From Sepioteuthis lessoniana (taxonomy: Eukaryota > Mollusca > Cephalopoda > Myopsida > Loliginidae), in the NCBI GenBank assembly GCA_963585895.1, contig OY757904.1, forward strand, positions 161,468,742 to 161,532,741: a stretch of 64,000 nt of DNA, given 5' to 3'. The notes beneath the pieces were generated by a model. That model was not told the origin of the DNA and did not search any database. It worked only from the letters and a program-made list of their open reading frames with translations. Each line of letters starts with the position of its first letter. The first letter of the stretch is position 1. A program made the translations under genes and the position numbers. Shown here one piece after another: positions 35,601 to 49,936 of this stretch.

Positions 35601-38600
35601 CTTATTGTTATAATTGTTATCATTTAGAATATTCAAACAATTGACCTCATCTTTATCTTTATACTCACAATGTTTCAGACGATATATCCTTCAGCCTTTT
35701 TCAGGTGTTTCATATCGAACTCGGGAGCCCACACAGAATCTCAAACTGAACCCTTTATTTGAGACGCAGGGGTAGATGGTTCCAATTCCGTCAACCATGA
35801 CCAAGTACAAGTGTTTACAAGTGTTAAGTTCCAATAAGTATTCCTTGTTAGTCTTACCTGCTGCTGGGATTGAACCTGCAACCTCCAGATGATTTCACAG
35901 AAGTATTTTCTAACCAAATACCTTATGGTGAAATCGTCTAGAGGTTGCAGGTTCAATCCCAGCAGCAGGTAAAACTAACAAGGAATACTTCATCATCATC
36001 ATCATCATCATGTCGTGCCACCAGCACGGATATCCCTGACCCTTTCTCGCCACTTCTCCCTATCGTTCATCACCCCTGGCAGGTCTTCAGGGCTACATCT
36101 CGTATCCTCACATAGCTGCTGTATGTATGTTTGAGCTGGTCGTCCTGCTTTTGCTCAGCCATATGTGGGGGTCCATAGGAGTACATCACTTACGAGCTCG
36201 TCCCTGCTTCTCCAGCAGTGTCCTGCATGTCTGTTTCGTCTAACTTGGATAGTTTGAGATAGATGAGAGGTCGGTGGCCGTATAGTTGGTGCTTTGTGGG
36301 GTATTGCCTCCAGGACTTGTTCAATATTGCTCGCAGCATTCTTGTGTAATTGCCGTCTAGCTTTTGCTCCAGCCGTTTTGTTTGCGTCCAAGTAGTGCAT
36401 CCATATAGCAGTATCGATACGACCGCTGTTTTGAAGAAACTGCATTTCATTTTATCGGCCAGGTCTGATTTCCATATGATTGATAGCTTATCGATAGCTG
36501 TCCATGCCTTCGTTAGCCGCGTGTCGATATCTTTTTCGGTTTATGAGACACTGCTTCCTAGGTAGGTGAATTTGTCTACCAGTTTCAGAGAGGTTGCCTC
36601 TAGTGTGGAAATGTCGCCTGTTTGATTAAAGCACATATATTCAGTTTTGTGTGCATTGACATGGAGGCCAGTGCCTGCGGCGGCTCAATCCCAACTATAC
36701 AGTAGTGTTTCAGCTTGGTTGGGTGTATTTGCCAGTATCGCTATGTCATCGGCGTAGTCGGCGTCGGTAATTGTTTTTTGCAGGGTACCTTCTGCTGGAA
36801 CTTAACTCTTTTATCTGGTCATGGTTAACAGAATTTGAACCATCTATTACAGTGGATCAAATAAAGGGTTCAGTTTGAGATTCTGTGTGGGCTCCCTAGT
36901 TCGACATGAAACACCTGAAGAAAGCTGAAGGACATATCCGCCAAAATATTGTGAGTATAATAGTAAAGGTGAGGTCAATAGTCCCAGTATTCTAAGTGAT
37001 ACCTAAAATGACAATGTCTTGAATCATAGAAAATGGGAGAAATTATTTTTTTCAGTTCTATATGATTTAATGATTTTTTTTTTTTTTTTAAGTGATTTTA
37101 TGTATTGCATTTATTAGATGGATAGGTAACATAGATAAGAACTAAAATAATAGATATAATAATTGAATTAATTACTTACATTTTCATCTAACAAAAAAAT
37201 TGAAATATATGTTTACAAATAGCGTATTTTCTTTTTTTTTTTTTTTCTAGCTAATTTTTTAATAAGATTATCATTATCAATGAAATGTCAGTATAAAAAT
37301 CTTTTATCTTGCAATTATGTTTTCATTTTGAACTTCAAAATGACAACTGTTCATACTTATTCAAATAAAACAAATAATGAAAAAAGAATTTTTTTATATC
37401 TTACCAACTTGTAAAATTCTATAATTAACTGTTACTTGATAAAAAGTTTACTATAAAAAATATCAGCAATAATTAAATTTTAACTGACACAGAAATTTGA
37501 TAAAATTTCTTTTCCTTTTGGATCAAGACTAGAGACATGCTTAGTTTTTTAAAAAAATTAAAAATATTTGTAAGATTCTGGAATGAAAATAGAAAATATC
37601 CATAAACATTTTAATATATACTTAGAATATTTTTAGAATTGATGAAGACAAAACAATTCTATTTAAAATTCATTCTTAAAAGTATAAAGTGTCCATTTTT
37701 ATAATATTTTGGTAGCATTTTGAATTTGTGCAGTGTTAGGAAACTGTAATATTGTAAGCAATTGGTAAGTAAATAAAGTTGGTGACTTTAGTTGAGGGTG
37801 ACCTGAAGGCTCCCTTTTCAATATCTACCACACCGAGTTGTAGGGAAGGGCACTACTCCATTCCCTGGATTGCTCCACTTTACCCTTGAACCTTATCTTA
37901 TAATACTGAGTGTTAAGCAAGGTGGCTTCAAGTACCTTCTTTTCTTTTTTTCTTTTTTTTTTTTTTTTTCTTTTTTATTTTTTTTTGAGTCTTTGGTATG
38001 ACTTGACCTGGGATTGAACCCCAGTCTCCTGGATCATTGGCAAACACTCTACTTATTCAGGTACATGTGGTCTTATCTATGGAACTGGAACCAATTTGAA
38101 CACCCACACCAACAAGGCAACACTAGCCTGCAAATAATCTGAGTAAACGAACCCGATTTGAACGGAAAAGGACACAAATACCAACACGATCTAGCGTTAA
38201 CCTTGGTAGTTGCTTCATAGCTGAAGATTGGAGCATTGTATAAGTAATGCTTGGCACATACCATTATGAATGTTGGTAGAGTTCATTGTGTGCACCGTGA
38301 TTGGCTATAACTTTTATAAAAATACATCTTGAGTGGCGCACATCTCAGCTTATTTTTGTCTGCCATCCGTCTTGCAAGTTGAATAGTCTGGTCAATCCGG
38401 TGAGTGCCTTTTTGTTGTCATTCTGTAGTATTGTCCTTGAATGTGTGCCCAACTGAAGCGCACACACATGGTTCTCGGGTGCTTCCGTGCATGCCCATCA
38501 CAGTACAAATGGATAAGTTATCAAAAAGCCAGCATCCATAAGAAAGATGAGTTGACAAAGTTCACCATCTCCTCCAGTCGACTTGATGTAACAAGATATG

Positions 38601-41600
38601 CTTGATGTAACACCCCCAAATGAAAACAGCATTTAACCAGAACTTGGCAAGGTCACCATACTCAATCTGGCCATCTAAATAATGGCAGGGGGTTGGCTTG
38701 CTAATGCCTCCCAGGTGAGACAGAAGTGGCAGTTGAGAGTTCTGTGAATTCCAATGAAAGAAGAGTTTCTTAATTCGCTCTTTTGGTGACTGGGGTACCA
38801 GGAGACAAGTGCTCCCATGTTCAGAGAGTGAGTGAACCTTTCAAATATACAGGAAGTTCATCACCAACATACCAGTTTTTGGTGACTATGCTACTCAACA
38901 CTGTTTTCATTCTGATCAGTTGTGTTTCTATTAAACCAAAAATTTCATTTTTTTTCTTCCTTTTTTTTTTATTACCATTTAACACATGAAATTAATGAAG
39001 GGTAGCATTTAGAAATTATTTGAGCTTTTCTATCTATTCAGCTGATCTGAAATGTAATGAAATTATTCATTAGTAAAGTTTGTTCTTTAAATTTCATTAA
39101 CTGTAAATTTGTGTCCTCTGATAGTTTTTCTTTCTTTAAAAAAATGTTTATGCTAATTTTTGGTTTTTAAGATATTCAATTTAAAACAGAACTTAATCAC
39201 TTTTTTCTCACACTTTCCCTGATGAACTGAAATGTTTGTATAAAACATTCATTTTCTTCATTTAAAAATGTAAAATTCTCTTTTGTCTGATAAATGAAAG
39301 CTGAATGAATTTCTCTTCATATAACACAATCAGTCATTGATTCTAAATGACTTTTTACCTGTGATTTATTATACCCTGACTAAAATTATAAAGGCAAATT
39401 ATTGAATATAAAAAGTAAAAGTTTCAATTCATCATAGATTTATAACTTTATACTCTTAGATTCAATGTATTGTCCTATAAATGGTTATTATTTTCCTCTT
39501 TTGCAGGGCATAAGTTTCTCATGCCTTTCAACATCAAATTACAGTAATACATGGTGTCTCAAAATAGATGCAACCTATTTATATGGTAATGATTTATTGC
39601 TGAGACAAGCGCAATGGTTGTCATTTGGAACAATCCTGTAAAGTTAAAAAAAAAGCATCCTTTGAGTTAAACATCAAATCTTTTTTTTTTTTTTTTTTTT
39701 GTTTGAGCTTCTAGTCTCAGTAATAAATCATTATCATATTAATAGATTACATCTATTTTGAGACAGTTTTGAATGATTTTGTCTCCAAATAAATAGTGAT
39801 GCAAAATATTTTTTCCTCTCTTGTCCAAGGCATTGTGATCAAGGATTAATAGTTGTTATAGTATACTATTTTCAATCTGAAAGAAAAAATGCATTATTAT
39901 TAGTAGAAGAGTTATCAGCAGTCACATGGGTCCCATGTATATTGAGACACCTTATATCTATCACAGTATGTTTTCATGGGTCACACATTCTACCACAAAA
40001 TCTACATTTATGATATATAATAAAAAAGCAGCAGAAATTCCACTTTTGCTGATGTCATCTTGTTGTTAAGGCATAATTTTGTATAGTCACACAAGAAGAA
40101 AACAAGGTTCAATTTTGAGGAATATCAACAGAGTTTACACCTGTTTATATCGATCTAAATAAAGACAAAAACATAAACTGAAGCCCAGTGCGTAAGTTAC
40201 TCTTATATGCACTGGAGGAGTCCAAAATATAAGTTTATATTGGTAAAATCAGATCAACACTGCTCCACTCTACAATGCATCTCATGTTTGATGTAGATGT
40301 TATATAGTTATTTACATCATCATTCAGCATCACAACGACACAATATCAAAGACAGACGCATGAATAAACGACGCATGATAAAGAACGCAAGAAGAATTAA
40401 GATGCAGGAAGGAAGACGCATGAAGACTTCTTTAGCAACATATTCACCTCTCGCTTTATTGCAAGGTTTCGAAAGGGTAGCATGTGAGAGGATGCTGGAG
40501 ACCGAACATAAACTTCATATTTTGACCCCACTGTTATGACCGTCACGTTGTGCGTGTGAGAGGATGCTGGGGTCCACTCCATCGGGGCTTTGCGAGGGCC
40601 CCCTCGGTCGGGTGTGGTCTTCCCTACCACATCTCGTCTCTAACCCTCTGGGAGTCTGCTGGCAACTGCATCGGGGGTTTCCAAGAACCCCCTCGGTCGG
40701 GTGTGGCCTTCCCTACCACATCTGGTCTCTACTGTCTGGAATTCTACTGACAACTACTCTGGGACCCAAACTCAACTGAGTTAAATAATAACTCAACGCC
40801 CACACGATCGCCTACTGGATCTTTGAAATCGAATGTTTAATCGTCATCAAGCGGAAATAACTGTCATGCAGTTCAGAGGTTACTCTCTTCCGGTGCATGA
40901 CTGTAATGGCAGAATGGGACCTTCACCTTTTCCCATATCATAAGCCTTAATCCGCCCACGCGATCTCTTTCGATTACTGGCCGTTGGAATGTGTCACTTC
41001 CTTCCGGTGTATCACCTTGGAATAGCATTTTTAGGCCCGGTCGAAGGTCAAAGTATAACATAGAGTGAGGAGTGTGTGAAATCAAATAATAACTATATGT
41101 TTTAATTTTAATTATTATTTTTTATATAAAAATTGTAGTGTAAATTTTTGTAAAGCTTTTCTCTTCTTGCTCCCCGCCCTGTTAGCTGGGGCTGTAAAAT
41201 ATGCCAACTGCACCTCTGCTGAGAGGTAAAACCACCCCCGATGAGGCTACCTGTTAGCCGTGGGTAGCAACCCGTAATGGTTGAGCATGAGATCCTGGTG
41301 GCTGAGCAATCTATGACCTGGCAACTAAAGAGGTCATGTGACCTGCAACACTCCTCTTTGGCCTTTACTGGACTAGATGGGTGGTCGGAGAGGCCTGATC
41401 TGATCTATCAGCTGGTTATGTCAATCCTCGTTCAGATTTTTGAAAAATCTGAATTAGAAGATGATGACTGTAGGGTCAATCATGTTAATAAAAGACCTAT
41501 ACTCCTTCTTGTCCTTGGGTGAGTAATTATCTTGGGAATGAAAACCCATGGATAAAATTAAAACGGTCTACCATCAGCATGAGTATATGTTACTAGGCGA

Positions 41601-44600
41601 ATGGGTTTTCCCCTAAGCACATCCCTGTGTGGGGCTCCATGGTGGGTGGTGAGCATAGCCAATGAAACTCAAAATATTTTTTATGACTCAAAAATATAAC
41701 CCAAGCAAAAACCAAAAAAAATCTCAAGTGAATTTACGTAGTCGGACAACTCTGATGAAGAAAAAATACAACATGAACTCCCGTTCCCAAAATTTGTAAC
41801 ATTAGAATCGATTGAAGATACCCAATTAACAAAACTATCCCCATTTCTTATACAGAAGATCATATCTACAAATATCAGTCCAAAAACAGTTAAAAATTTA
41901 AGAAATGGTACAATAATGATTGAAAATAAAAAACACAAACTTTTTACTAAATATGAAAACTTTTCACAATTTAAAAATAAAAACATATCTACATAAAACC
42001 CTAAACTCCTCTAAAGGAATTATAAGAAACAAAGAACTCTCCTGGTGTTCAAGGGTAGAAATATTAGCTGAACTAAAAAAACCAAGGTGTAACTGATATA
42101 AAAAGAATTACCATAAAAAAATTAAAACAAACAATACAAACAAACACTTACATTACAACCTTCAATTCCTAAAGAAATAAAAATCGGCTATATTTATAAA
42201 AAAAATAGAACAATACATTCCAAACTCACTCAGATTCTTTAAATGCTAAAAATTTGGCCACCATGGAAGTGTATGCAATGGACACACTATATGTGATAAA
42301 TGAGGAGAGAGAGAACCAAACCATACCACCATCAACTGCAATCTCAACAACAGATTTGCCAACTGCAATGAAGACCACCTATCCTATACCAGATCATGCC
42401 CAGTCTGGAAAAAAACGAAAAAAAATTTTAACTATAAAACACACCAGAAACATTCCCTATCCAGCTGCCCGAAAAATAGTTGAAGGCTACATAAAAACTC
42501 CCAAATCTTCCAAAACAACCCAAAATCAAAGAGTAAATAAGGAGAAAACTACAAAGAACTAATCTCCAAACCAGTCCAATTAGGACCTCAAGACTGATCA
42601 GAATTCATATAAGAAATCGAACCCATACTAATAAAAATCTCCACCAACAATACAAACCCTGAATAAATGACTGAACATAACTTAGAAAAACCATCACAAT
42701 ACATTGAAACAAATCCCTGGAAGCAATCTCCAAGAGAAGAAATAAGAACTATCTCTCCACACAAAAACCCAGATAAAAACCAACCAAACCCCAAAAACCT
42801 GAGTAAAGAATTTACTTTAAACTGTCCAGATACACAGAATAGAACCACACACACCCCTCACCAAAACAGAACAAAATCAAATGGAAAACAAGACCATAAC
42901 CAAACCTTTAAATAAAATATACCATATAGAAAATGCAAACCAAAACAGAAGCAATTCAAGCCAACAATCTACCTCCAAAAACTGAATTAAAAGCAAAATA
43001 AAATCTTCCCCAGAAAAAATGAAACCATCTAAAAATTACAAGAATGTAACTGAAAGTACCCCCCAACCCTCAGTCAGGATGGAGACCCAAGATCCTATAC
43101 CTACCGACCACAACCAGTCCACAAACCAAACATGACTCCCAAAACATCTCCCCTATAAGGAATTTCAATGGGACTAAAACAAAATTGCAAAACAAATAAA
43201 ATCATACAGTGGAACATCAAAGGCATAAAAGCCAACCTTGACGAATTAACACTTATCATTAAAAACTTACACCCAAGTGTTATATGTCTCCAAGAAACTT
43301 TTTAAAAAGAAAATGACAAATTAAACATAAGGCAACACATTATATATAATCAAATAAACAAACAAGAGCATCAGGAGGTATATTTATGATTGTAAACAAT
43401 ACACTACTACAAAGCCAAATAAACACAAACCTACAGGCAATAGCACAGTATCAGTAACTCTAGACAAAACAATTAGCATATATTCACTATACATGCCCCC
43501 CAATAGCAACCTAATTGAATTAGAACTCAAAGCTTTAACACAATAACTCCCTTAACTCTTCATACTCATGGGAGACTTTAATAGCCGTAACCAAATATGG
43601 GGCAGTAGAGATACAAATGAAAGAGGCCGTACAATAGAAAACATCATGAACAAAAAAAATCTTTGTCTTCTAAATAATAAATCCCCTACCTACCTTTATC
43701 CTGCAACAGGTACACACTCTGTAATAGACCTGACCTTAAGCGATCCTACAATTTATTTAAACTATAATTGGAAAACTAACGTGGATAACTGCAGAAATGA
43801 CCACTATCTGATCATACTAGAAAGACTTGAACCCGAACTAGAAAAAATGCCACACTGGAACCGACAAAAGGCCAAATGGGAACATTTTAAAAGACTTTGC
43901 CATGTCAATTTAACACCAAAAGCCAATATAAACTAAGAAGACCGCAACACGTATTTCACAAAAACACTCCCAACTATTGCAGAGGAATGTATACTAAAAT
44001 CATCTACTCAACCAAAATCCAATAAGGCTTGGTACAATAATAAGTGCAAAAAAGTAGTAAGAGCGTGTTGTGCCGCACTCAGAAAATTCAAGACAAACCC
44101 AACAAAAGAGAATCTTGAATTCTTTAAAAATTGCAGTGCCAGAGCACAAAGAACAATTAAAGAATCAAAATGAGAAACTTGGAAAAACTTCACATCAAAA
44201 ATAAACATCAGCACAAAGACCAAAACAGTATGGAATATGATTTAAAAAAATATTGGGTAAGAATAACAGCACTCCCTGAAACATCTTATAAAAAAAAGAC
44301 CAAACAAAAGCAACAAACAAAAGAGACATAATAAACCTCCTAGCAGAAACCTTTCCCCAAACTCTTCATCCAGAAACCTCAATAAAAAATTCCAAAGTAA
44401 CAAATTGAAAGAAGAAAAATAAACTTTCACTCACATATTACAGAAAGCTATAACCAACTGTTTACCATGACAGAACTAAAAACCTCTTTAAGAAAATTCC
44501 ATAATACAATTCTTGGACCAGATGAGATTCCATATGAATTCTTAAAACAACTATGACGTTACCCCCTCGGCCCCCACGTTACATCAACTTCTTTGAACCA

Positions 44601-47600
44601 TTTCGATATTCTTGGCCAGTGATCAACTAGTGGTTTCGATAGGGGTATCGCACATTTCTTTACCGCTACAAGAAATACAATCGAGGGAATGGGAGAAAAA
44701 AGAACAAACGACAATATGCTTGGGTTAACTCAAGTGCAGTAGGGGAGTTATGTAACATTGTGCATGTGTAGACTAATGCTAGCGTGGATTTCTAGCGAAA
44801 CTTCTACAAAGCTACTAGGAATGCCAACCTATCCTGACTGGTCTTCCTCACTGGTACTGGACTCAGTCATGCCGACTCGTCTCTCTGCTGTCCGGTGCCG
44901 ACTGGTTACTCGTGTCACCCTTCGCCAACTGCCTTCCTCGAGCTCCTTTGTCCAACCCTCTTCTCGCGTTCCCTTACCCACTTCCAGTCACCCGAGATCT
45001 CAAGTCCAAAACCCTTTGTCTGGTTTTGCACCAAAACAGACAAAGGAATCGTCTGCTTGGCAGACCATCTACATAGTGTTACACAACTACCTAAAATTTC
45101 ACTCCAATATTTACTCCAAATCTTCAACAACATTTGGCACTGTGGGAACATCCCTAATTCGTGGAAACAAGCCACTATAATACCAAAATATGCAAAAGAT
45201 ACTACAAATCCATCAAATTACCGACCAATATCTTTAACTATCTGTATCTTTAAAACTCTTGAAGGAATGATTAACAACAATATGGTTTCTTGAGAAAAAT
45301 AAGTTAATCACAAACCTTCAGACAGGCTTTAGAAAAGCAAGAAGTATAATTGATCACCTTATCCACTTGGAAACCCTCATAAGAGAAGCTTTTGCCAAAA
45401 AAGAACATATGATAGCCATATTTTTTGATATAGAAAAAGCCTACGACACTACGTAGAAATATGGCATAATCAAAGACTTGAAAAATATGGGATTGAAGGG
45501 TAGACTGCCCAATTTTATAAAAACTTCTTAAATGATTAAAAATTCCAAGTACAGATCGACACAACACTCTCAGTACTACAAGAACAAGAAATGGGAGTGC
45601 CACAAGGTAGCATCCGATCTGTGACCTTATTCAGTATAAAATAAATAACATTGTGAAATGCTTAAACTTGGGAGTCAAAGGCTCACTATACATAGATGAC
45701 TTCCTTATCTGTTGCAAATCAAAACATATTAGAACAATAGAACGTCAACTCCAACAATCTCTAAACAAAATAAACAACTGGACGATTAAAAATGGTTTCA
45801 AATTCTCCAAAAGTAAAACACAATGTTCACATTTCTGCAACCTCCACAAAATGCATAATATCCCTGTATTTAAACTAGATTCAACCAAAATCCCTATTGT
45901 TGAATAACACAGATTCCTAGAAATTATCTTTGACAAAAAATTAACATTCAAACCTCACATCATATGCTTAAGATCAAAGTGTAATAAAACAATCCACCTC
46001 CTTAGAGTAATAGCACATACAAACTCGGGTGCGGACAAAAAAAACTTACTAAAACTCTACCGAACATTAACACAATCCAAATATTCATCTATGGATCAGC
46101 CAGAAAATCATATTTAAAACAATTAGATACTTTACACCATTAAGGACTCAGACTGGCACTAGGAGCCTACAAAACCTCTCTTATAGAAAGCTTGTACATC
46201 AAGGCAAATGAACCTTCACTATCAATCAGAAGACAAAAACTAGCCTTACAATACTATATCAAACTGGTCTCATATCCTTCAAACCCCTCCCACAATGTTC
46301 TCCATCACCCATGACACAAAACTTTCTTTGAAACAAAAACAAACCCTATTAAACTTTTTCGTCTCCAAATAGAAAATTTTGTCACTGAAATACAAATAGA
46401 TTTAACATAAATACTCGAATCCACTATCTCAAAAACCCCAAATAAAAACGGAAACAAAGTATCATGCACCGTTATCTAACATAATACCAAGCAAGATAAC
46501 AAAACGACTTCTTAACTGCATTTTTATCTACAGTGCAGAAGCTAAAGCCATAGATCTGGCACTCAACATTATAACTCAAACAGAATCTACCAAATTCACC
46601 ATTTTTTCTCTTTATCAGTCCTAACATCCCTAAAAATCCAAAACCTGGATAATCCCCTGACTATGCAAATATTGAATAGACTAGAAATCTTATCAAAAAC
46701 CAAAGAGATAGAGCTATGCTGGATCCCAAGTCACATTGGAATCAAAGGGAATGACCAAGCTGACTCAGCGGCCATGACAGCCTGGAAGATGCCTATAGAC
46801 AAAAGCTTTAAGATTCCATATACTGACTTAAAAATAGAAATAAAAAAACTTTACCCAAAACAAATGGCAATTAAGATGGAACAACACCCCAGACTATAAA
46901 AGCCGAAATAAGAGAATGGAAGAAAGGAAACAGAAAATCCCACCGGGAAGAGATTATCCTATCTCATCTATTGGACACAGACATCATCCACTCATATCTA
47001 TTCAAACTAGAACAATCACCATGGTGTGGATATCACATTCCATATTCAGTAAAACACCTATTGATAGATTACATCGACCTAACACCAAAAAGAATAATTC
47101 TACACTGTAAACAATATAAAAGAACTATTCGAACATGTTAAATTAGACAAAATACTAGCATTTCTAAAAGCAGTTGGTCTATATAAAAGAATTTAAACCT
47201 TCAATATTCCATTAATATACATGATGCAAACACTAGACAACCAAATAAACAGAAATTGGCATTAAATTACCTGTAAAAGGGTTGATATGCCATAAAACAA
47301 AGCAATCAATCAATCTCCTTCTCACAGAAGGAATTCCTGTGTTGCACTGTGACATTATGGTAAGCAAATTCAAACTCCAGTCATGCTATTACATTCACCT
47401 TAGAACAAATACCCTCAGAAAAGGCATGACCCCCTCCACGCACACTTTATCCCCCAGCTGTGAGTTGAATCATATGCCTACTGTCCTTCTACAATGATGG
47501 CTTTGGCATTAATAACCCATGAAGGTTGATATGCTGTTAAACTAAGAAACCCAACCAAAACCTCCTTGCCCAGTCAGCTGGGGCTGTAGAATAGTTAGGG

Positions 47601-49686
47601 CCCTAACTATGGGTTAAATAGAACTAAACTGCGTACTTATGCTAAACTGAATTGTTTGAAATAGAACTGTTTGAGTAAACTGAAAAGCTTGAAATAGAAA
47701 TTTTTTTGACATCTTAAGTGTACTTAAATTTAAACTGATACTTATGCTAAACTGAATTGTTTGAAATGGGACTGTTTTCGACTTTGAAACTGTACTTATG
47801 CTAAACTGAATTGTTTAATATTGAACTGTTTTGACATTTAACTGTGTGTAAACAAAATCTATACTTAAACTAAACTGAATTGTTTGAATTAGAACTGTTT
47901 GACTAAACTGAATAGCTTGAAATGGAAATGTTTTTGACAATTAAACTGTTTACTCATGCTAAACTGAATTGTTTGAAGTAGAAGTGATTATTTGTATAAA
48001 AATGGATTTGGCGTTAAATAACCTACAAGGGTTGATATGTTATAAAACCCAAACAACCAACCAAACCAAACCAAAACCTTCTCCCAGTACTATGAAATCA
48101 TTACCCTAATTTCTTTCAAAATATTTTAGAATTCTCTTTCCAGTGATAATCTTTATAAAGGTCAACCAACCCTAACCCAAAATTTACCTGATATATGTTC
48201 CATTTAATAACTTTTCTTATTTTGTGTATCTCATTAACAGTCACTAAAAAACTTTATTTTCTTTAAAATATAATATTTTACTTTAATTTGCACTGACTGC
48301 AATTGTTTAAATCAAATGTTTCCTATTAAATTTGTCTTTTTTTTTTTTAGATTCAAATTAATGAAGCAGAAAATGCATTTGATGAAATGATGATGCAGAC
48401 ATCAACTTCTTCACAGTTCATGTCACCACCTTCCAGCTCACAAATACCTTTTAACGTTTCTCCATCATCACAACCAAACTCTAGTAGCAAACCAAAAATA
48501 GTGAGTCTTATTTTCCATACATTTCTGATTTGACATTGTTTCCTAATAATTGCATTTTTGGGTCTCTTAGAAAAGTTGGCAAGGACAAAAACAATATAAA
48601 GAGATAATGACAAGTTCACATTGGGAAAAGGAAAGTCAAAAAAGGTCACAGAAAAATACCTCTTGTTTTATTATTGGTATTGGAACCTCCGCCTGGACTT
48701 GTCTCAAAATACAAAAATGAGGCCCCTAGTAACCCAGCATCACCAGTTCCAGCTACCAAAGACTCAGTATCTTCTTCAGGGGATGAACCATCTTCTGGTG
48801 ACACAAAGCCAACATCTCCAGTTTCTGACAAATTTCTTAATATGGAAACTTCCGAGACCCCTAGTGACCCAGCATCACCAGTTCCAGCCACCAAAGACTC
48901 AGTACTTTCTTCAGGAAAAGGAAAGACAAACAGGGTCACAGAAAATACCTCTTGCTTTATTATCGGTGTTAGAACCTCTTCCTGGACTGGTCTTGAAATA
49001 CAAAAATGTGAACTGGTATCCTCAAGTTGATAAAGGAAAATCTATTAATTAATAAATCATAGTCCATCCCCAATGCTAGCCTTGAAATTTAGGTTGCTAC
49101 TTGTTGTCAGTAACTCACTTAGTGGCGGCCCTTTTCCAAAAAATCTCCAACTTTCATGTGTGACCATTTCTTGCAATTACCATGAGAGTTCTGGTGATTG
49201 ACCATTTTGTTATTGATCACACAGCCAGCTATCAGATTCAGAATATGGTGAGAGGTAGTCACTTTATAGCACAATTCGAAAAGCTTTGTTTGAAAAATAA
49301 AAATAATTGTAGGAACATTTATCTATAGTTAACAACTTATAATGAAATTGGTAAGTCAATTAAATTTTGACTGAGAATCCACTGGAGATACAGATCAAAA
49401 TTGCACTCTGCCCATCTGTATACATCTGGCTGAAAGATAAACTACAGACTGCATTTTCCTGACTATAATGCCATTGTTACTGCTCTCAAAAAGTAGGTCA
49501 CTTCCTCTTGTATATGCAACTTGAAGGCTCTTGTTTATCACCAACACAAATGTATTGCTAGTATTGGTGACTGTGATAAAATAGTGTTTTATAGCTGAAT
49601 ATTTGCTCTATCCAACAGTGTTATTGTGGCTCTGTCTGTTGTGGTTTCTATGGCAATAAATTAGAGGCATTATTTTTGGAGTGTCC

Positions 49687-49755
<69 letters not shown>

Positions 49756-49889
49756 TCTTTATCTACCTTCTTGTCAGTGTTAATTATTTTCACACTAATT
49801 GAATATCTTGATAAGACATTCTCCAAAGACATGTTGCCAAGTCGGCTGGGGCTGTAGAATACACCGGCTGCTTCTCTGCAGAGGGGTAA

Positions 49890-49936
<47 letters not shown>

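Noticed and set aside
48674-49030. 118-codon frame as an extra TIPIN exon
   Set aside because: It encodes the repeat, but no polypyrimidine tract plus AG precedes it in a suitable phase and the flanks are a direct repeat. Kept as a displaced copy.
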